A stretch of DNA of 64,000 bases from Chitinophaga sp. CB10. Lineage in GTDB: Bacteria; Bacteroidota; Bacteroidia; Chitinophagales; Chitinophagaceae. Numbering within the stretch: the first letter of the stretch is position 1; each line of letters opens with the position of its first letter. Below the pieces are notes generated by a model. It made no database searches. It worked only from the letters and a program-made list of their open reading frames with translations, and was not told where the DNA came from. The stretch lies in assembly GCA_001870995.2 (NCBI GenBank), contig MLAV02000002.1, positions 372,001 through 436,000 of the forward strand, read 5' to 3'. Positions 59,754 to 64,000 of the stretch are shown here, piece after piece. Made by a program: the position numbers and the translations under genes.

Positions 59754-60584
59754 TTATCCGGCCAGACTTTTTTTACTGTCGAACTCATTGATCCTTGTAT
59801 CCGGATTCATCATATATGTAAGCAGCGAACCGTCATCTTTTAACTCCACGATGCGGAAGCCGTGGTACTTTGTTCCCCAGCTGCCGCCGATGTGGCTGTC
59901 GAACAGGAATGGCAGTTTATTGTCCAGCAGCTTTACGTTGTCCTGGTCGTGGTCGTGCCCGTTAAACACCGCTTTTACATTCGGATATTTACGCAGCAGT
60001 GCCGCAAACGCAGGGGAGTCCGCCGCAAATTCCGTCCATTTCACCGGGGTGATGTGTATAAATATAAAAATGGCTTTCGCTTTTTTATTCGCTTCCAGCC
60101 GCTCCTCAAACCATTGCAGGTCCGGCGCCAGGAAGTCCCCTTTAATATTGGAGGTATCCCCAAAGAGCAGCACGGTACCGTTGATCACCTGCTCATGTTG
60201 CAGGGGATTGCCCCAGGCCTGTTGCCAGGCTTCCGGCGTTACGCGGTCGTGATTGCCCCTGGTGGCAAATACTTTAGGGTGGATGGTTTGAAACAGCTGC
60301 GCCGCCGGCTGCAGGAAGGCGGGATCGTTGTGGATCACATCCCCGTTCAGCACAAAGAACTCGCAGGGCGTTTGCGCCTGCACTTTGCTGAAGGCTGCCT
60401 TCAGGTCATTGAAATACTGCTCGTAGGGCGTGTTGGGCTCCCCATAATGCCAGTCGGACCCGATGGCAAACCGCAGGCGGGTTTTGCGGGCAAAGTGTTC
60501 GGCAGTAGCTGCCCGGGCAACGGCGCCGCAGGCGGAAATGATGACGGCGGCAGAGAGGCCGCCCAGGAATTCTCTTCTGTTCAT
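59754..60584 (-). CDS. Exported metallophosphoesterase
   Basis: A 276-residue calcineurin-like phosphoesterase. The N-terminus is a Tat-like signal (MNRREFLGGLSAAVIISACG) whose ISAC could also act as lipobox. Metal-binding motifs: GSDWH (about 42-46), NGDVIHND (about 77-84), GNHD (about 109-112), HITP (about 173-176) and NGHDHDQDN (about 208-216). It should hydrolyse phosphodiester or monoester substrates outside the cytoplasm; substrate unknown. ATG 60584 is chosen from the signal peptide; the frame is open upstream to 60665. No promoter box in the 330 bases upstream on this strand. Confidence 0.9.
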   Translation of the reverse strand: MNRREFLGGLSAAVIISACGAVARAATAEHFARKTRLRFAIGSDWHYGEPNTPYEQYFNDLKAAFSKVQAQTPCEFFVLNGDVIHNDPAFLQPAAQLFQTIHPKVFATRGNHDRVTPEAWQQAWGNPLQHEQVINGTVLLFGDTSNIKGDFLAPDLQWFEERLEANKKAKAIFIFIHITPVKWTEFAADSPAFAALLRKYPNVKAVFNGHDHDQDNVKLLDNKLPFLFDSHIGGSWGTKYHGFRIVELKDDGSLLTYMMNPDTRINEFDSKKSLAG

Positions 60585-60885
60585 ACGATAAAAGTAGAGC
60601 GATTTAAACGTCGGAAAACTGCGTTCAGACAGGGTTAACATAAATATAAAACAAAGCGGCCCCATGGGGGTAAAAAACCACCGGAATTGAATAAAAACTA
60701 ACTAGATAAGTTTATTAAAAAATATTTTCTAAGAATTTTTTGCCCACATTTGATTTTATTTAATATAACGGATTGTCCGGTACGATTGATATTAAACTTT
60801 CAATTTATTCAGAAAGAATTGTAATCAGTTTGTTAATTTGCTCCAAAAGCCGCATTTAATTCACCCTGCTTAACTGATTGTATTG

Positions 60886-60893
60886 TAACTTTG
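60886..60893 (+). promoter_or_regulatory. -7 box of mqo
   Basis: TAACTTTG ends 22 bases before ATG 60916. The rest of the 60585-60915 gap is AT-rich without further signals. Confidence 0.55.
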
Positions 60894-60915
60894 CACCTCG
60901 AATTAAATAGGGGTT

Positions 60916-62430
60916 ATGTTTAGAAGCAAGAGTACGTCTGAAACAGGTCCGGATGTGGTTTTAATAGGCGCCGGTATTATGAGCGCCACCCTTGGAATGC
61001 TCCTGAAGGAGTTGCAACCGGAACTTACCATCGCCATTTACGAAAGATTGGATGTTGCCGCCGCGGAAAGTTCCGATGCATGGAACAACGCCGGTACGGG
61101 GCACTCTGCTTTCTGCGAGTTGAACTACACACCGCAGAAACCGGACGGTTCCGTGGACATTAAGAAAGCTGTGAACATTGCAGAGCAGTTTGAAGTTTCC
61201 CGCCAATTCTGGTCCTATCTGGTAGAAAAGAACATCATTTCCCATCCCCAGGAATTTATACAAAGTATTCCTCATATGAGCTTTGTTTGGGGTGAAGAGA
61301 ATGTGGATTACCTGCGAAAGCGTTACAAAGCCCTGCAACAATGCCACCTGTTCGACAGCATGGTGTACTCTGAAGATCACGCGCAGCTCCGCGAATGGAT
61401 GCCGCTGGTGATGCAGCACCGTGACCCCGCGCAAAAAGTGGCCGCCACCTACACCGAAATGGGTACTGACGTGAACTTTGGCGCACTTACCCGCCAGCTG
61501 TTCCGCTACCTGGAGCAACTAGATGGCGTAACCATGCACTTCAACCACGACGTACGCGACCTCAAAAGAGCGGATGACGGCGGCTGGCTGGTAAAAGTGA
61601 AAAACCGCGAAACCCGCGAAAAAAATCAACTCCACGCTAAATTCGTATTCATTGGCGCCGGCGGCGGTTCCTTACCGTTGCTGGAAAAATCAGGCATCCC
61701 TGAAGGTAAAGGCTTCGGCGGTTTCCCTGTAAGCGGCCAGTGGCTGCGTTGCAATAACCCGGAAATCATTGCCAAACACCAGGCGAAAGTATATGGGAAA
61801 GCCTCTGTAGGCGCGCCTCCTATGTCCGTTCCGCACCTGGATACCCGCATGATCGACGGTAAAAAAGCCCTCCTCTTCGGACCATATGCCGGGTTCTCTA
61901 CCAAGTTCCTGAAAAATGGCTCCTACCTGGACCTGCCCCTCTCTATCAAAGCCAATAACATCTACCCGATGGTATCTGCCGGCCTGGATAACATCCCGCT
62001 GACCAAATACCTCATCGCACAGGTACGCCAGAAGCCGGAAGACAGGCTCGAAGCGCTGCGCGAATACTTCCCGGATGCAGAAATGAAAGACTGGGAACTG
62101 GAAATTGCCGGCCAACGCGTACAGGTAATTAAAAAAGATCCTGAACACGGCGGTATCCTGGAATTCGGTACGGAAGTAGTTAGCGCTGCCGACGGTTCCA
62201 TCGCCGCGCTGCTGGGCGCTTCCCCGGGCGCTTCCACCGCAGTGTCCATCATGCTTAACCTGCTCAAACGCTGCTTCAAGGAAGATGTTGACACCGAAGC
62301 ATGGCAACAGAAACTCAAACAAATGATTCCGTCCTACGGCCAATCCCTCCTCAACAATCCTGAATTAACCGCCAAACTGCGGAAATGGACTACCGAGGTG
62401 CTGGAACTCCAACAGATGGAAACCGCATAA
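60916..62430 (+). CDS. mqo: Malate:quinone oxidoreductase
   Basis: A 504-residue FAD enzyme of the peripheral membrane that oxidises malate to oxaloacetate and passes electrons to menaquinone. The FAD-binding turn is VVLIGAGIMSATLGMLL (about 15-31). WNNAGTGHSAFCELNYTP (about 56-73) is the Mqo signature; PVSGQWLRCNNPEI and LGASPGASTAVSIMLNL (about 435-451) are also diagnostic. Length is normal. It links the TCA cycle to the respiratory chain that also uses the quinone made by UbiE. Single gene with its own promoter and terminator. Confidence 0.96.
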   Translation: MFRSKSTSETGPDVVLIGAGIMSATLGMLLKELQPELTIAIYERLDVAAAESSDAWNNAGTGHSAFCELNYTPQKPDGSVDIKKAVNIAEQFEVSRQFWSYLVEKNIISHPQEFIQSIPHMSFVWGEENVDYLRKRYKALQQCHLFDSMVYSEDHAQLREWMPLVMQHRDPAQKVAATYTEMGTDVNFGALTRQLFRYLEQLDGVTMHFNHDVRDLKRADDGGWLVKVKNRETREKNQLHAKFVFIGAGGGSLPLLEKSGIPEGKGFGGFPVSGQWLRCNNPEIIAKHQAKVYGKASVGAPPMSVPHLDTRMIDGKKALLFGPYAGFSTKFLKNGSYLDLPLSIKANNIYPMVSAGLDNIPLTKYLIAQVRQKPEDRLEALREYFPDAEMKDWELEIAGQRVQVIKKDPEHGGILEFGTEVVSAADGSIAALLGASPGASTAVSIMLNLLKRCFKEDVDTEAWQQKLKQMIPSYGQSLLNNPELTAKLRKWTTEVLELQQMETA

Positions 62431-62460
62431 TATAGGTCTGTCATAATTTTGATACTTATA

Positions 62461-62497
62461 AAACCGCCCGGCTTATCGCTGCGGCGGTTTTTCTTTT
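62461..62497 (+). terminator. Terminator after mqo
   Basis: AAACCGCC (62461-62468) pairs with GGCGGTTT (62483-62490) and is followed by TTC and T6. From 62500 to 62694 the AT-rich leader of the next gene shows no exact -7 box. Confidence 0.88.
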
Positions 62498-62694
62498 TTG
62501 GAGAAAAAAATACCTGCAATAGACAAAATGAAATCATAATCGTATCAGTTTTTTCCAGATTTTAGTATTAGCATTTGCAAGCGTACCAACGACACTCATT
62601 CTATGTTGATAATCAACAAACTAAGGCGCAAACGCGCTTATTTTTTGAGGTAAAATTGCAATCGTTTGCATAAGAACATTAAAAAGATTCCATT

Positions 62695-64000
62695 ATGAAA
62701 AAACTGACCTGCTGCCTCGTGGCATTGCTGGCCATTAGTCAATGCCTGCCGGCTCAAACAAAAACGACAGCCGCTGTTACTACCGAACTATCCCGTGACC
62801 AACGCATGAAATGGTGGAGAGAAGCCAGATTCGGCATGTTCATACACTGGGGCGACTATGCCGTGCCTGCCGGCTGGTACAAAGGGCACCAGGTACAACG
62901 GGGCGGCGAATGGATCATGAACCGCGCTAAGATCGGCGTAAAGGAATACCAGGAATATGCGAAAAAATTCAACCCCGTTAAATATGATGCGGACGCATGG
63001 GTGAAAATGGCCAAGGACGCAGGTATGAAATACATCGTGATCACCGCCAAACACCACGACGGCTTTGCCATGTTTAAATCCAACGCCAGCAAATTCAATA
63101 TCGTAGACGCTACGCCCTACGGCAAGGATGTGCTGAAGGACCTGGCGGCTGCCTGTAAAAAACATGGTATTAAATTAGGCTTCTACTACTCCCAGGCGCA
63201 GGACTGGAACAACCCAGGCGGCGCTGCTGCCCGCAAGGTAGCCTCCGAAGGCTGGCCTAACCCTGACAGCGCACAGATCGACGCCTATACGGCGGCGCAC
63301 TCCGGCCACTGGGACCCGCTGCAGACAACTGCCTCCATGTCCGACTACATCGATAAAGTAGCAGTACCGCAGGTGAAAGAGTTATTAACCAATTATGGAG
63401 AAGTGGCCGTACTCTGGTGGGATACGCCTACGAATATGACTGATGAATACGCGCAAAAACTCCAGCAGGTACTGGCCCTCCAACCGGCTATCATTACGAA
63501 CGACAGGCTGAAACGCCCTAACTTCCCCGGCGACTATAAAACGCCGGAACAAAAAATCCCTACCAAAGAAGAACTGGATGGAAGAGATTGGGAAACCTGT
63601 ATGACCATGAACGGCACCTGGGGGTACAAGGAATGGGATAACAAATGGAAAAGCACCGAAACGCTGATCCGCAACCTGATCGACATCGCTTCCAAAAACG
63701 GTAACTACCTGCTCAACGTAGGCCCTACCGCGGAAGGCGTCTTCCCGCAGCAAAGTATTGAAGGCCTGGCCGGCATCGGTAAATGGATGAAGGTAAACGG
63801 CGAATCCATCTACGCCACCAACGGCAGCCAGCTGCCTACCCTGCCATGGGGCCGCTGCACGCAAAAAACTACCGGCAACAAAACCACTTACTACCTGCAC
63901 GTTTTCAACTGGCCTGCAGATGGTAAACTGGTAGTACCCGGACTGAAAAATAAAGTCATCAAAACTACTTTACTCGCCAACGGCAGCAAGCTGAAAACTA
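62695..64000 (+). CDS. Alpha-L-fucosidase, GH29 (3' end outside window)
   Basis: The first 435 residues of a secreted glycosidase that removes alpha-linked L-fucose. Signal peptide KKLTCCLVALLAISQCLPAQ. GH29 features: MKWWREARFGMFIHWGDYAV (about 38-57), ITAKHHDGFAMFKS (about 117-130), GIKLGFYYSQAQDW, VAVLWWDTP (about 237-245, with the nucleophile Asp) and NGNYLLNVGPTAEG (about 336-349). The late part enters the C-terminal beta-sandwich. The frame is still open at the window end. No SusC/D gene is adjacent inside the window; it may start another glycan cluster to the right. Confidence 0.94.
   Translation, partial: MKKLTCCLVALLAISQCLPAQTKTTAAVTTELSRDQRMKWWREARFGMFIHWGDYAVPAGWYKGHQVQRGGEWIMNRAKIGVKEYQEYAKKFNPVKYDADAWVKMAKDAGMKYIVITAKHHDGFAMFKSNASKFNIVDATPYGKDVLKDLAAACKKHGIKLGFYYSQAQDWNNPGGAAARKVASEGWPNPDSAQIDAYTAAHSGHWDPLQTTASMSDYIDKVAVPQVKELLTNYGEVAVLWWDTPTNMTDEYAQKLQQVLALQPAIITNDRLKRPNFPGDYKTPEQKIPTKEELDGRDWETCMTMNGTWGYKEWDNKWKSTETLIRNLIDIASKNGNYLLNVGPTAEGVFPQQSIEGLAGIGKWMKVNGESIYATNGSQLPTLPWGRCTQKTTGNKTTYYLHVFNWPADGKLVVPGLKNKVIKTTLLANGSKLKT

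Overview
The window looks like chromosome of a Bacteroidota bacterium close to Chitinophaga. The reasons are three SusC/SusD outer-membrane pairs, a FecR/ECF-sigma/STN-SusC signalling set, a PorT-like protein and a type IX secretion (T9SS) C-terminal sorting domain, MutS-like, DUF983 and TIGR01777 proteins of Bacteroidota type, and many promoters with the Bacteroidota -7 box TAnnTTTG. Coding density is high and coding DNA is GC-moderate, while intergenic DNA is AT-rich. The genus is an inference from overall protein character.

Layout. 1-18.6 kb is mostly housekeeping: the end of an unrecognised gene, dnaX (with a ten-A run that could make a short gamma form), the E2 subunit of pyruvate dehydrogenase with two lipoyl domains, a GbsR/MarR regulator, a TIGR01777 SDR protein, a CoA-binding protein, a YkuK-like RNase H fold protein, engB, ubiE/menG, porT, dihydroorotase, a short MutS-like ATPase, a YifB/ComM ATPase, an EF-G-like GTPase, an ABC exporter and DUF983. 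18.8-32.1 kb holds a lipoprotein, SusD/SusC pair 1, a TonB receptor preceded by a His-rich exported small protein (probable metal uptake), a DUF1800/DUF1501 pair whose second member carries a T9SS sorting domain, and a thiolase. 32.2-37 kb begins with tRNA-Lys(CTT) and is the most accessory-looking part: a short DoxX-like gene, an array of different hairpins joined by a conserved 10-bp linker, a PhyH-type oxygenase, DUF808, an orphan lanthipeptide-like precursor and an orphan sigma factor.

37-44 kb is a trans-envelope signalling locus: SusD, STN-domain SusC and FecR anti-sigma on the minus strand, with the ECF sigma factor divergent. 44-49.1 kb has YjbQ, an FtsX/MacB permease, and an overlapping trio of hydrolase, sigma factor and membrane protein. 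A tandem array of about 50-bp repeats follows. 49.4-57.2 kb is a polysaccharide-utilisation-like cluster on the minus strand: a GH9-CE4 fusion enzyme, a DeoR regulator, SusC and SusD. The end holds an FAD monooxygenase, an SRPBCC protein, a SUKH (SMI1/KNR4) protein, a metallophosphoesterase, malate:quinone oxidoreductase and the start of a GH29 alpha-L-fucosidase.

PorT at 8.8 kb belongs to the machine that would export the DUF1501 protein at 27.5 kb. The SusC/D pairs import glycans, and the GH9-CE4 enzyme probably acts beside pair 3. At several genes the TAnnTTTG box lies only 4-6 bases before the start codon, which predicts leaderless mRNAs. The observations most worth following are the dnaX slippage site, the hairpin array at 33.4 kb, the orphan RiPP precursor at 36.0 kb and the His-rich protein/TonB receptor operon.
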